Shown one piece after another: positions 7,822 through 16,439 of a stretch of 64,000 bases of DNA. Positions within the stretch are counted from its first letter, which is position 1. Each line of letters begins with the position of its first letter. Under the pieces are notes generated by a model. It was given only the letters and a program-made list of their open reading frames with translations. It was not told the origin of the DNA and ran no database searches. The stretch is from the NCBI RefSeq assembly GCF_029167105.1, contig NZ_JARFML010000001.1:186001-250000 (forward strand), in the 5' to 3' direction. This DNA is from Bradyrhizobium yuanmingense. Its GTDB lineage: Bacteria; Pseudomonadota; Alphaproteobacteria; Rhizobiales; Xanthobacteraceae. Both the position numbers and the translations under genes were made by a program.

Positions 7822-9150
7822 ATGCAAATCTCACTAGGATGGTCTCGAATTGCGCGCGTTTTCCTCCCATTTGCTGCTGGATACTATCTTTCGTATCTGT
7901 TTCGAACGATCAACGCTTTGATCGGAAGTCATCTCAGCTCAGATGCCGGGCTGGGTACCGCCGACCTCGGGTTGCTGACGTCAGTCTATTTCCTTGTTTT
8001 CGCAGCCGCTCAGATCCCCGTCGGCATATTGTTGGACCGCTTTGGTCCGCGCCGAGTCCAGAGTGTTCTGCTTTTGGTCGCCGCCGCCGGCGCCGAACTG
8101 TTCGCGACATCGACCGCCTTCCTGTCACTTTTGATCGCGCGGGCAATGATCGGGCTTGGCGTGGCGGCGGCGCTGACAGCTGGACTGAAGTCCATCATCA
8201 TCTGGAGTCCCAAGGAGCGAGTTGCCTTGCTGAACGGCTACATGGTCATGCTGGGCTCGCTCGGAGCGGTCACCGCTACCGCTCCCGTCGAACACCTTCT
8301 CGCCTGGATCGGCTGGCGGCAGCTCTTTGAGATCCTGGCGGCCGCTACTGGTGCGGTAGCCATTCTCATCTATGTCGTGGTGCCTGAGCGAGGCATTGTC
8401 CCATCAACAGCGCCCGCCACCCTTAGCTCCGTTTTCGGCGATCAGCGCTTCTGGCGAATGGCCCCGTTGTCGGCGACTTGCGTTGGATCGGCTTGGTCCC
8501 TGCAGGGATTGTGGGCCTCACCGTGGCTAGTGGACGTGGAAGGCCTTGATCGCGCGAGTCTGGTCGGGCAGCTGTTCATGATGTCGATCGTACTTAGCGG
8601 CGGCGCCTGGCTGTTTGGTACGACAGTCCACCGCATGAGGCGACGAGGAATCGGAGCTGAGACAGCATTGGCGATAGTCGCGGTGCTGTTCGTCGTAGCG
8701 CAGCTCGCCCTGATCTTGCGCGCGCCTCTGCCATCCATTGTGCCATGGTCCGTGGTGGCAATTGTAGGAACGGCAACCGTGGTGAGCTTCGCGGTAATAG
8801 CGGATTACTTTCCGCCGGAGCTTGCCGGTCGTGCCAACGGCGCCTTGAATGTCTTGCACTTTGGTTGGGCGTTTCTGGCACAATACGCGACAGGTCTTAT
8901 CCTGGAGCAATGGTCTGCGAATGATGGCCATAGGCCCCTCCAAGCCTATCAAATAGCGTTCAGCCTCAACGTAGCTCTGCAGATCGCATCGTTTGTCTGG
9001 TTCGCGCGGCCCTGGCGCCGATCCATCGCTTCGTGGACGAGTTCAATCCTCTTGTTCAGGCCCGCTGATGTTTCCTACGCTCCCGAGTCAGTTGGGTTGT
9101 ATGAGGATTCGGTTATCGTCCTGCCCGCGGATGATGATGGGGAGTGGTGA
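7822..9150 (+). CDS. Major facilitator superfamily transporter (cargo gene)
   Basis: This 442-residue protein has about twelve hydrophobic segments and the MFS motif-A-like sequence GILLDRFGPRR between segments 2 and 3, so it is an inner-membrane secondary transporter. The substrate is unknown; the fold class includes exporters of drugs and metabolites as well as uptake carriers. The ATG at 7822 has AAAGGA upstream. It interrupts the usual copG-trbB junction and is bracketed by a perfect 22-bp direct repeat, so it is probably acquired cargo rather than a transfer gene. The last 35 residues are polar and extend beyond the final membrane segment. Confidence 0.82.
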   Translation: MQISLGWSRIARVFLPFAAGYYLSYLFRTINALIGSHLSSDAGLGTADLGLLTSVYFLVFAAAQIPVGILLDRFGPRRVQSVLLLVAAAGAELFATSTAFLSLLIARAMIGLGVAAALTAGLKSIIIWSPKERVALLNGYMVMLGSLGAVTATAPVEHLLAWIGWRQLFEILAAATGAVAILIYVVVPERGIVPSTAPATLSSVFGDQRFWRMAPLSATCVGSAWSLQGLWASPWLVDVEGLDRASLVGQLFMMSIVLSGGAWLFGTTVHRMRRRGIGAETALAIVAVLFVVAQLALILRAPLPSIVPWSVVAIVGTATVVSFAVIADYFPPELAGRANGALNVLHFGWAFLAQYATGLILEQWSANDGHRPLQAYQIAFSLNVALQIASFVWFARPWRRSIASWTSSILLFRPADVSYAPESVGLYEDSVIVLPADDDGEW

Positions 9151-9211
9151 GCAACGACTCGCTACGAGCGGATACGATTAAGTAGCCGTCAAATACCAGT
9201 TCTCAGTCTTC

Positions 9212-9233
9212 CTTTTTCTACGCCAGCCTACGA
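9212..9233 (+). repeat. Right copy of 22-bp direct repeat flanking the MFS gene
   Basis: This copy is identical to 7723-7744 at an offset of 1489 bases. No terminator stem precedes it. It leads directly into the trbB leader. Confidence 0.85.
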
Positions 9234-9241
9234 TCATTAAA

Positions 9242-9315
9242 GGCGCTTGTTGCGCCAAGTGCATTGGTGCCTTTTCTAATGATCCCCATCTGAGGACGCG
9301 CTTTGGACGTCCTCA
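9242..9315 (+). promoter_or_regulatory. Hairpin-rich leader of trbB
   Basis: Two perfect stems occur before trbB: GGCGC-TTGTT-GCGCC (9242-9256), and TGAGGACG (9291-9298) with CGTCCTCA (9308-9315). The second ends 3 bases before the GTG at 9319 and could cover its ribosome site. This is possibly a translational or regulator-binding control point for the trb operon; no promoter boxes were assigned. Confidence 0.45.
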
Positions 9316-9318
9316 TTC

Positions 9319-10293
9319 GTGGGGCGAACGGTGGCAATCCATACCTTTCAATCGGAAGCGAATTCGCGCGGTGCGCGAATGCTACGTAGCGCGCTTGGCG
9401 CTGCGATCGCCGGTTACCTCGAAGACGAAGCGATTATCGAGGTGATGCTCAACCCGGATGGGCGGCTGTGGATTGATCGGCTGTCAAATGGCCTGATCGA
9501 TACAGGCGAAACTCTGTCCGCAGCCGACGGCGAGCGCATCGTTCGCCTTGTAGCGCATCACGTAGGTGCCGAGGTGCATGCCGGCGCGCCCCGGGTTTCG
9601 GCCGAACTGCCCGGGACCGGCGAGCGTTTCGAAGGTCTCTTGCCTCCGGTCGTTGCGGCACCGGCTTTTGCCATCCGCAAGCCCGCGGTCGCCGTGTTTA
9701 CGCTGGACGACTACGTCGGCAGGGGGATCATGACCTCGGAGCAGGCCAGGACGCTGAAGGGCGCGGTCGATGCTCGTAAGAACATCCTCGTCGCCGGGGG
9801 GACATCGACCGGCAAGACAACATTGACGAATGCGCTCCTGGCGGAGGTGGCCAAGACCTCCGATCGGGTCGTGCTGATCGAAGACACGCGGGAACTCCAG
9901 TGTATGGCACCCAACCTTGTGGCGCTGCGGACCAAGGACGGCGTAGCCACCCTATCTGACCTCGTTCGGTCCTCGCTCCGACTTCGTCCTGATCGCATCC
10001 CGGTCGGCGAGGTTCGCGGTGCCGAAGCACTCGATCTGCTCAAGGCCTGGGGCACCGGCCATCCCGGCGGCATTGGCACCATTCACGCAGGCAGCGCGCT
10101 CGGCGCGCTGCGGCGGCTCGAGCAGCTCATCCAGGAAGCCGTCATCACCGTTCCGCGGGCTCTGATCGCCGAGACCATCAACATCGTCGCTGTCCTTGCG
10201 GGTCGCGGCGCTGACCGTCGCCTCGCTGAACTCGCCCTCGTTTCAGGGCTTGGCGCCGCTGGCGACTACGACCTTTCACCAGCAGGAGACTGA
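9319..10293 (+). CDS. trbB: TrbB, VirB11-type secretion ATPase
   Basis: This 324-residue cytoplasmic traffic ATPase would energise assembly of the mating-pair channel. The N-terminal domain holds [21 protein letters not shown]. The Walker A motif GGTSTGKTT lies at about 160-168, followed by the Asp-box-like [12 protein letters not shown] and the C-terminal block [14 protein letters not shown]. The start is uncertain: GTG at 9319 sits beside a hairpin, while GTG at 9331 has GGGG upstream; the conserved region begins at about residue 20 in either case. It is the first gene of a tightly packed trb operon and is separated from trbC by 1 base. Confidence 0.92.
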   Translation: MGRTVAIHTFQSEANSRGARMLRSALGAAIAGYLEDEAIIEVMLNPDGRLWIDRLSNGLIDTGETLSAADGERIVRLVAHHVGAEVHAGAPRVSAELPGTGERFEGLLPPVVAAPAFAIRKPAVAVFTLDDYVGRGIMTSEQARTLKGAVDARKNILVAGGTSTGKTTLTNALLAEVAKTSDRVVLIEDTRELQCMAPNLVALRTKDGVATLSDLVRSSLRLRPDRIPVGEVRGAEALDLLKAWGTGHPGGIGTIHAGSALGALRRLEQLIQEAVITVPRALIAETINIVAVLAGRGADRRLAELALVSGLGAAGDYDLSPAGD

Positions 10294-10294
10294 C

Positions 10295-10621
10295 ATGCGT
10301 CATAAATTTCGCCTTCTTCGAGATGTCGCTTCATTAGCTGCCTCCGGCACCGTTTCTTTGGTGTCGGCGTCGGCATGGGCGGCCGGCTCGAACATGCCGT
10401 GGGAGCAGCCGCTCAATCAGATCCTTCAGTCGGTTGAGGGACCTGTCGCCAAGATCATCGCCGTCATCATCATCGTCGTGACCGGGCTCACGCTCGCGTT
10501 CGGAGATTCGTCTGGTGGTTTCCGCAGGCTGATCCAGATCGTGTTCGGGCTGTCGATCGCCTTTGCCGCCTCGAGCTTCTTCCTGTCGTTCTTCTCGTTC
10601 GGTGGCGGCGTGGTGATCTGA
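10295..10621 (+). CDS. trbC: TrbC pilin precursor
   Basis: This 108-residue protein has an N-terminal signal segment ending near SASAWAAG, followed by two hydrophobic helices (about 47-65 and 76-97), the standard layout of TrbC/VirB2 pilins. The mature chain is expected to be processed by the TraF peptidase encoded at 1.4 kb. The ATG at 10295 is preferred, with AGCAGGAG about 7 bases upstream; an in-frame GTG at 10196 falls inside trbB. Its stop overlaps the ATG of trbD (TGATG), indicating coupled translation within the trb operon. Confidence 0.9.
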   Translation: MRHKFRLLRDVASLAASGTVSLVSASAWAAGSNMPWEQPLNQILQSVEGPVAKIIAVIIIVVTGLTLAFGDSSGGFRRLIQIVFGLSIAFAASSFFLSFFSFGGGVVI

Positions 10622-10884
10622 TGGACGATCAGGTGGCAGGCTTTGTTGTGCCCGTTCATCGCGCGCTCACTGAGCCGATCCTGATGGGTGGTGCGCCGCG
10701 GTCCGTTGCGATCGTCAACGGCACGCTTGCTGCGGCCCTCGGGCTCGGATTGCGGCTCTGGATCGCGGGCCTCGTCCTCTGGTTCATCGGCCACATGGCC
10801 GCCGTCTGGGCCGCCAAGCGCGATCCCGCTTTTGTCGATGTGGTGCGCCGACATCTGCGCATTCCAGGTCACCTCAACACCTGA
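10621..10884 (+). CDS. trbD: TrbD, VirB3-like inner-membrane protein
   Basis: This short 87-residue protein has the opening pattern FVVPVHRALTEPILMGGAPR, typical of TrbD/VirB3, and two closely spaced hydrophobic segments (about 27-60). VirB3-class proteins sit in the inner membrane and work with the VirB4/TrbE ATPase during pilus assembly. The gene overlaps the trbC stop and ends 9 bases before trbE, which fits the conserved trbBCDE order. Length is normal. Confidence 0.9.
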   Translation: MDDQVAGFVVPVHRALTEPILMGGAPRSVAIVNGTLAAALGLGLRLWIAGLVLWFIGHMAAVWAAKRDPAFVDVVRRHLRIPGHLNT

Positions 10885-10893
10885 GCCCCGGTC

Positions 10894-13335
10894 ATGATGA
10901 ATCTCGCCGAATATCGCCATTCCAATACGCGTCTTGCCGACTTCCTGCCCTGGGCAGCACTCGTCGACGAGGGAATCATCCTGAACAAGGACGGCTCGTT
11001 CCAGAGGACAGCAAAGTTCCGGGGGCCTGACCTCGACAGCGCGGTGCCGGCTGAACTCGTCGGCGTCGCCGGTCGCTTGAATAATGCGTTGCGCCGTCTG
11101 GGATCTGGTTGGGCTGTATTTGTCGAGGCGCAGCGTCATTTTGCTGGGGCCTATCCTCCCAGTGCATTTCCAGATGTCGCGTCCGCGCTGGTCGATGCCG
11201 AACGCAGGGCTCAGTTCGAAGAGGCCGGCGCTCACTATGAATCCAGCTTTTTCCTGACCTTCCTCTATCTGCCGCCGGAGGAGGGAGCCGCCAAGGCAGA
11301 GCGCCTGCTCTATGAGGGCCGCGATCGGACTGTTGGCGCTGACGCGCAGGAGGTGCTTCGCGGGTTTATCGATCAAACCAATCGCGTGCTGCAGCTCGTC
11401 GAAGGATTCATGCCTGAATGCGCCTGGCTCGATGATCAGGACACGCTGACCTACCTGCACTCGACGATCTCGACCAAACGGCACCGCGTCCGGGTGCCGG
11501 AAATTCCCATGTACATCGATGCGCTGTTGGCCGACCAGCCGCTGACCGGCGGGCTTGAGCCGATGTTGGGGTCAGCCAACGTCCGGGTTCTGACGATTGT
11601 CGGCTTTCCCGGTGCGACGACGCCGGGAATTCTCGACGATCTCAATCGTCTTGCATTCTCCTATCGCTGGTCGACCCGCGCGATCATGCTCGACAAGACC
11701 GATGCCACCAAGCTGCTGACCAAGATTCGCCGGCAGTGGTTCGCCAAGCGAAAGTCGATTGGCGCCATTCTCAAGGAGGTTATGACCAACGAGGCGGCGA
11801 CGCTGCTCGATACCGATGCACACAACAAGGCGTTGGACGCCGACGCGGCGCTACAGGAACTGGGGTCGGACCAGATCGGACAAGCCTTTGTCACGGCGAC
11901 CGTCACCGTCTGGGACCGCGATCCCGATGCTGCCGACGAAAAGCTGCGGCTGGTCGAAAAGGTCATTCAGGGCCGCGATTTCACCTGCATGATCGAGACG
12001 GTGAACGCAGTAGAAGCCTGGCTCGGCAGTCTGCCGGGGCATGTCTATGCGAACGTGCGGCAGCCACCGGTATCGACGCTCAACCTCGCTCATATGATTC
12101 CGATGTCGGCCGTGTGGGCCGGCGAGGCGAGGGATCTGCATTTCAAAGCTCCGCCCCTCATGTTCGGCAAGACCGAGGGATCGACCCCCTTTCGGTTCTC
12201 GCTTCACGTCGGCGACGTCGGCCATACGCTTGTGGTGGGACCGACCGGTGCGGGCAAGTCGGTGCTCCTCGCTCTGATGGCGCTACAGTTCAGGCGTTAT
12301 CCAAACTCTCAGGTCTTTGCGTTCGATTTTGGCGGTTCAATTCGTGCGGCCGCACTCGCCATGGGCGGTGATTGGCATGATCTCGGCGGTGCATTGTCTG
12401 ACGGGGACGAAAATCCCGTTGCGTTGCAACCGCTGGCCTGGATCGATGATCCCTCTGAGCGCGGATGGGCCACGGAATGGATCGGGGCGATCTTGGCGCG
12501 CGAAAAAATCGAGATCACGCCGGAGGTCAAGGACCATCTGTGGTCGGCGCTGACATCTCTCGCCTCGGCGCCGAGGGATGAACGCACCCTGACCGGGCTA
12601 TCGGTCCTCCTGCAATCGAACTCCCTGAAACGCGCCTTGCAACCGTACTGCCTGGGTGGTCCGTCCGGGCGCCTGCTCGATGCCGAATTCGAGCGCCTTG
12701 GCGAGTCCTCGGTCCAGGCCTTTGAGACCGAAGGGTTGATCGGAACGAGCGCGGCCCCGGCCGTGCTGGCCTACCTCTTCCATCGTATCGGCGATCGTCT
12801 CGATGGCCGGCCTACACTCCTGATTGTCGATGAAGGTTGGCTTGCCCTCGACGACGAGGATTTCGCCGGTCAGCTCAGGGAATGGTTGAAGACGCTTCGG
12901 AAGAAGAACGCGTCCGTCATCTTCGCCACCCAGTCGCTGTCGGACATCGATGGCTCCGCGATCGCGCCCGCGATCATCGAAAGCTGCCCAACGCGTCTGT
13001 TGCTGCCGAACGAACGGGCGATCGAGCCGCAGATCACTGCCATCTATCGCCGCTTTGGCCTCAATGACCGCCAGATCGAGCTTCTGAGCCGGGCAGCGCC
13101 GAAGCGCGACTACTACTGCCAGTCCCGCCGCGGCAACCGGATGTTCGAACTGGGTCTTGGCGAGATTGCGCTCGCCTTCACCGCGGCCTCTTCCAAGACC
13201 GACCAGGCTGCCATCGCGCAGCTACTCGCCGAACATGGGCCGGACGGCTTCGTACCGGCCTGGCTCCAGCGCCGTGGCGTCGCCTGGGCCACCGACCTGA
13301 TTCCCAATCTCGTCAATCTGGAGAAATCGCTATGA
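10894..13335 (+). CDS. trbE: TrbE, VirB4-family conjugation ATPase
   Basis: This 813-residue protein has the CagE/TrbE/VirB domain in its N-terminal half. The P-loop VVGPTGAGKS lies at about 447-456, Walker B PTLLIVDEGW near 640-650, and a TQSLSDID sensor region follows. It is the largest component of the channel and supplies energy for pilin extraction and substrate transport at the inner membrane. The ATG at 10894 (MMN...) follows trbD closely; the second Met would also serve. The stop overlaps the trbJ start (ATGAG). Length matches the 810-820 residues usual for TrbE. Confidence 0.94.
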   Translation: MMNLAEYRHSNTRLADFLPWAALVDEGIILNKDGSFQRTAKFRGPDLDSAVPAELVGVAGRLNNALRRLGSGWAVFVEAQRHFAGAYPPSAFPDVASALVDAERRAQFEEAGAHYESSFFLTFLYLPPEEGAAKAERLLYEGRDRTVGADAQEVLRGFIDQTNRVLQLVEGFMPECAWLDDQDTLTYLHSTISTKRHRVRVPEIPMYIDALLADQPLTGGLEPMLGSANVRVLTIVGFPGATTPGILDDLNRLAFSYRWSTRAIMLDKTDATKLLTKIRRQWFAKRKSIGAILKEVMTNEAATLLDTDAHNKALDADAALQELGSDQIGQAFVTATVTVWDRDPDAADEKLRLVEKVIQGRDFTCMIETVNAVEAWLGSLPGHVYANVRQPPVSTLNLAHMIPMSAVWAGEARDLHFKAPPLMFGKTEGSTPFRFSLHVGDVGHTLVVGPTGAGKSVLLALMALQFRRYPNSQVFAFDFGGSIRAAALAMGGDWHDLGGALSDGDENPVALQPLAWIDDPSERGWATEWIGAILAREKIEITPEVKDHLWSALTSLASAPRDERTLTGLSVLLQSNSLKRALQPYCLGGPSGRLLDAEFERLGESSVQAFETEGLIGTSAAPAVLAYLFHRIGDRLDGRPTLLIVDEGWLALDDEDFAGQLREWLKTLRKKNASVIFATQSLSDIDGSAIAPAIIESCPTRLLLPNERAIEPQITAIYRRFGLNDRQIELLSRAAPKRDYYCQSRRGNRMFELGLGEIALAFTAASSKTDQAAIAQLLAEHGPDGFVPAWLQRRGVAWATDLIPNLVNLEKSL

Positions 13336-14063
13336 GGCGTCTTGCCCTATTGGCGACCGCTGGCACCGTCGCGCTGGTGCTTGGCGTCGCGGTACCTGCA
13401 CGGGCGCTGATCGTCTTCGATCCCAACAACTACGTCCAGAATGTCCTGACCGCCGCGCGAGAACTTCAGCAGATCAACAACCAGATCACCTCGTTGCAGA
13501 ACGAGGCACAGATGCTGATCAATCAGGCCAGGAATCTGGCAAACCTGCCGTACTCTTCGCTGCAGCAATTGCAATCATCGATCCAGCGCACGCAGCAACT
13601 GCTGGCCCAGGCCCAACGCATCGCATACGACGTGCAGCAGATCGATCGGGCTTTTTCGACCAGCTACGCGCCGGCGACAAGCAGCCAGTCGAACCAGTTG
13701 CTGATCGCCAACGCTCAATTGCGGTGGCAGAATTCTGTAGCCGCATTGCAGGATGCGCTCCGTGTTCAGGCCGGCGTCGTCGGCAACCTCGACACCAACC
13801 GCATCCAGACGTCAGCGCTTGTAACTTCAAGTCAGGGTGCCAGTGGCGCCTTGCAGGCAACTCAGGCCGGCAATCAGATCCTCGCGCTTCAAGCGCAACA
13901 ACTTGCCGATCTCACGGCTGCCGTGGCGGCGCAGGGCAGGGCACAAAGTCTCGAAGCGGCACAGCGCGCATCGGCCCAGGATCAGGGGCGAGAGCAGCTC
14001 AGGCGCTTTCTGACGCCAGGACAGGGCTATCAATCCTCCAACGTGCAGATGTTCCACCGATGA
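13332..14063 (+). CDS. trbJ: TrbJ, VirB5-like conjugal transfer protein
   Basis: This 243-residue protein starts with a clear signal peptide (about residues 1-24, ending in ARA), followed by a long Gln/Asn-rich helical region (about 40-110) of coiled-coil character, including ELQQINNQITSLQNEAQMLI. TrbJ/VirB5-type proteins are exported minor pilus or adhesion components. The start overlaps the trbE stop by 4 bases, and its own stop overlaps trbK by 4, so it lies in the middle of the coupled trb operon. Family assignment rests on position and the N-terminal pattern VFDPNNYVQN. Confidence 0.9.
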   Translation: MRRLALLATAGTVALVLGVAVPARALIVFDPNNYVQNVLTAARELQQINNQITSLQNEAQMLINQARNLANLPYSSLQQLQSSIQRTQQLLAQAQRIAYDVQQIDRAFSTSYAPATSSQSNQLLIANAQLRWQNSVAALQDALRVQAGVVGNLDTNRIQTSALVTSSQGASGALQATQAGNQILALQAQQLADLTAAVAAQGRAQSLEAAQRASAQDQGREQLRRFLTPGQGYQSSNVQMFHR

Positions 14064-14431
14064 CCGACGTAAAGGCATTCAAGGCGCTGTCGCTGCTTAC
14101 GACAATCGGCCTAGTGGCCGTCGCCGCCTGCACGATTCAGCTTCGTGGTGGAGAGGAGTCTCGGTCGTCGCCCCAGGCGGAGCAGACGACAGGCATAACG
14201 AGCTCAGACCTCGCACGTTGCCGCAGCGTCACTTCGGAGGAACCGGCAGCCTATCAACATTGCAAGCAGGTTTGGGCCGAAAACCGGCGTCGCTTCTTTG
14301 GCAGGAAAGACGGTGCGGCCGTTCCTGGCCATGATGATTCTGCCGCAGCCTTGGCGCCCGTCCCAAAGGATCAGAGCCGGATGCCGCAAAGATATCCACC
14401 CTTGGCGACACCTGACGCGAGCAAGCCATGA
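14060..14431 (+). CDS. trbK: TrbK-like entry-exclusion lipoprotein
   Basis: This 123-residue protein has a hydrophobic N-terminus ending in AVAAC, a lipobox with Cys at about residue 24, followed by a Ser/Gln-rich linker and the block LARCRSV-AYQHCKQVWAENRRRFF. This pattern belongs to the alternative TrbK family placed between trbJ and trbL in rhizobial ICEs, thought to act in entry exclusion. ATG at 14060 overlaps the trbJ stop; a longer open frame upstream lies inside trbJ and was rejected. The stop overlaps the trbL ATG. The functional label is from family and position only. Confidence 0.8.
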   Translation: MTDVKAFKALSLLTTIGLVAVAACTIQLRGGEESRSSPQAEQTTGITSSDLARCRSVTSEEPAAYQHCKQVWAENRRRFFGRKDGAAVPGHDDSAAALAPVPKDQSRMPQRYPPLATPDASKP

Positions 14432-15657
14432 CCGATACGGGGATTATCGACCAGTTCTTGGAAACGTTCACGCGTTACATCGACAACGGCTTCGGGCTGT
14501 TGGGTAGCGATGTCGGGTATCTCGCAGCGACCCTTGCCGCGATCGACATCACGCTTGCTGCGTTGTTTTGGAGTTGGGGCACCGACGAGGACATCATCGC
14601 CCGTCTTGTCAAGAAGACGCTCTTCGTCGGCGTCTTTGCCTACCTCATCGGCAATTGGAATAGCCTGGCGCGTATCGTCTTCGAGAGCTTTGCCGGCTTG
14701 GGACTGAAAGCATCAGGCGCAAGCCTCTCCGCGGCAGATTTCCTGCGACCGGGAAAGATCGCTCAAGTCGGCCTCGACGCCGGCCGACCGCTGCTCGATT
14801 CGATCTCCAACCTGATGGGCTATATCAGCTTCTTCGAGAATTTCATCCAGATCGTCGTTCTCCTATTCGCCTGGGTCGTGGTTCTGCTCGCTTTCTTCAT
14901 TCTGGCGATCCAGCTCTTTGTCACCCTGATCGAGTTCAAGCTCACGACGCTCGCTGGCTTCGTCCTCATTCCCTTTGGCTTGTTTGGCAAGACCGCCTTC
15001 GCGGCAGAACGGGTGCTGGGCAACGTTATATCGTCTGGAATCAAGGTCCTGGTCCTGGCCGTCATCGTCGGCATTGGTTCGACCTTATTCTCGCAGTTCA
15101 CCGCAGGCTCCGGCGGGGCGCAGCCGACTATCGAAGACGCGATGACGCTTGTCCTTGCGGCACTTTCCTTGCTGGGTCTGGGCATCTTTGGTCCCGGCAT
15201 CGCGAACGGTTTGGTCTCTGGCGGACCCCAACTAGGCGCCGGGGCCGCAATTGGAACAGGCATCGCCGCAGGCGGCATCGTCGCGGCGGGTGCGGGCCTC
15301 GCTGCCGGCGGCGCCGGTCTCGCAGGAGGCGCAATGGTCGGCGCCGCGCGCGGTGGCGGCGCTGTCATCAGCGGAGCATCAGCCGCCTATCGAAGCCGCG
15401 GCATTGCTGGCGTCGCGGAGGCCGGCGCCTCAGCTGCCATGAGCCCTTTACGTCGGGTAGCGGCTGCGCTCGGCGGAGGTGGGCGAGCGGGCAGGCAGAC
15501 CGCGAGCTCCTTCGGGGAAGGGCAGCCCGACTGGGCGCGTCGCATGAAGCGTGCTCAGGCCGTTCGACACGGTGCATCCGCCGCTGGTCATGCGGTCCGC
15601 TCCGGTGATCACGGTGGCAGCGGATCCTCTGTCGATTTGTCCGAAGGAGATCGCTGA
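14428..15657 (+). CDS. trbL: TrbL, VirB6-like polytopic membrane protein
   Basis: This 409-residue protein begins with IIDQFLETFTRYIDNGFGLL and carries about six hydrophobic segments between residues 30 and 265. A Gly/Ala-rich stretch follows (about 265-350), then a polar basic tail. This is the TrbL/VirB6 layout: an inner-membrane pore component of the mating channel with a disordered C-terminal part. ATGA overlap with trbK supports coupling. The glycine-rich part makes the reverse strand open as well, so the antisense frames there are shadows. A 98-base gap to trbF follows and contains no gene. Confidence 0.92.
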   Translation: MTDTGIIDQFLETFTRYIDNGFGLLGSDVGYLAATLAAIDITLAALFWSWGTDEDIIARLVKKTLFVGVFAYLIGNWNSLARIVFESFAGLGLKASGASLSAADFLRPGKIAQVGLDAGRPLLDSISNLMGYISFFENFIQIVVLLFAWVVVLLAFFILAIQLFVTLIEFKLTTLAGFVLIPFGLFGKTAFAAERVLGNVISSGIKVLVLAVIVGIGSTLFSQFTAGSGGAQPTIEDAMTLVLAALSLLGLGIFGPGIANGLVSGGPQLGAGAAIGTGIAAGGIVAAGAGLAAGGAGLAGGAMVGAARGGGAVISGASAAYRSRGIAGVAEAGASAAMSPLRRVAAALGGGGRAGRQTASSFGEGQPDWARRMKRAQAVRHGASAAGHAVRSGDHGGSGSSVDLSEGDR

Positions 15658-15755
15658 CGGGCAGTCAATAGGCGCTCGCCACCGGCCGTGCGCCCACACG
15701 TTAAATCCAAACACACTCGTTGAAACGACGACCTTAATCTAAGGGGCCATTATCG

Positions 15756-16439
15756 ATGTTCAAACGACCTTCAGTTCACTACGGGCGCATGCCCGAGCCG
15801 ATTACGCCTTATCAAAAGGCAGCACAGGTTTGGGATGAACGCATTGGATCGGCCCGCGTGCAAGCCAAGAACTGGCGTCTGATGGCGTTCGGCTGCTTGA
15901 TGCTATCCGCCGGCCTCGCGGGCGGACTTGTTTGGCAATCGAGCCGAGGATCGATCACGCCGTGGATCGTCGAAGTCGATCATCTCGGTCAGGCTCAAAG
16001 GGTTGCGCCGGCCAACATCGACTATCAGCCCACTGACGCTCAGATTGCCTACCATCTGGCGCGCTTTATCGAGGATGTCAGAGGCCTTCCTGCCGATGGG
16101 ATCGTTTTGCGCCAAAACTGGCTCAGGGCCTATGATTTTACGACCGATCGCGGCGCCGCTGCTCTCAACGACTACGCGCGCAGCAATGATCCCTTTGCCA
16201 AGCTGGGCAAGGCTCAAATCTCGGTGGACGTATCGAGCGTCATTCGTGCGTCTTCAGAAAGCTTTCGGGTCGCGTGGACCCAGCGCACCTACGACAACGG
16301 CTTGTTGAGTGCGACCGAGCGTTGGACAGCAATTCTCACAGTCGTGATCGAGACGCCGCGCGATGCCGAACGTCTGCGCAAGAATCCCCTTGGCGTCTAC
16401 GTCCGCGCCATCAACTGGTCGAAGGAGTTGAGTCAGTGA
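15756..16439 (+). CDS. trbF: TrbF, VirB8-like protein
   Basis: This 227-residue protein shows a short cytoplasmic N-terminus (PITPYQKAAQVWDERIGSAR), one membrane segment (about 45-65) and a periplasmic VirB8-type domain ending in RKNPLGVYVRAINWSKEL, a well-conserved TrbF block. VirB8-class proteins nucleate assembly of the channel. The ATG at 15756 has AAGGGG about 10 bases upstream. It is the first gene after the 98-base break behind trbL, and its stop overlaps the trbG GTG (GTGA), so trbF, trbG and trbI form a coupled set. Confidence 0.92.
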   Translation: MFKRPSVHYGRMPEPITPYQKAAQVWDERIGSARVQAKNWRLMAFGCLMLSAGLAGGLVWQSSRGSITPWIVEVDHLGQAQRVAPANIDYQPTDAQIAYHLARFIEDVRGLPADGIVLRQNWLRAYDFTTDRGAAALNDYARSNDPFAKLGKAQISVDVSSVIRASSESFRVAWTQRTYDNGLLSATERWTAILTVVIETPRDAERLRKNPLGVYVRAINWSKELSQ

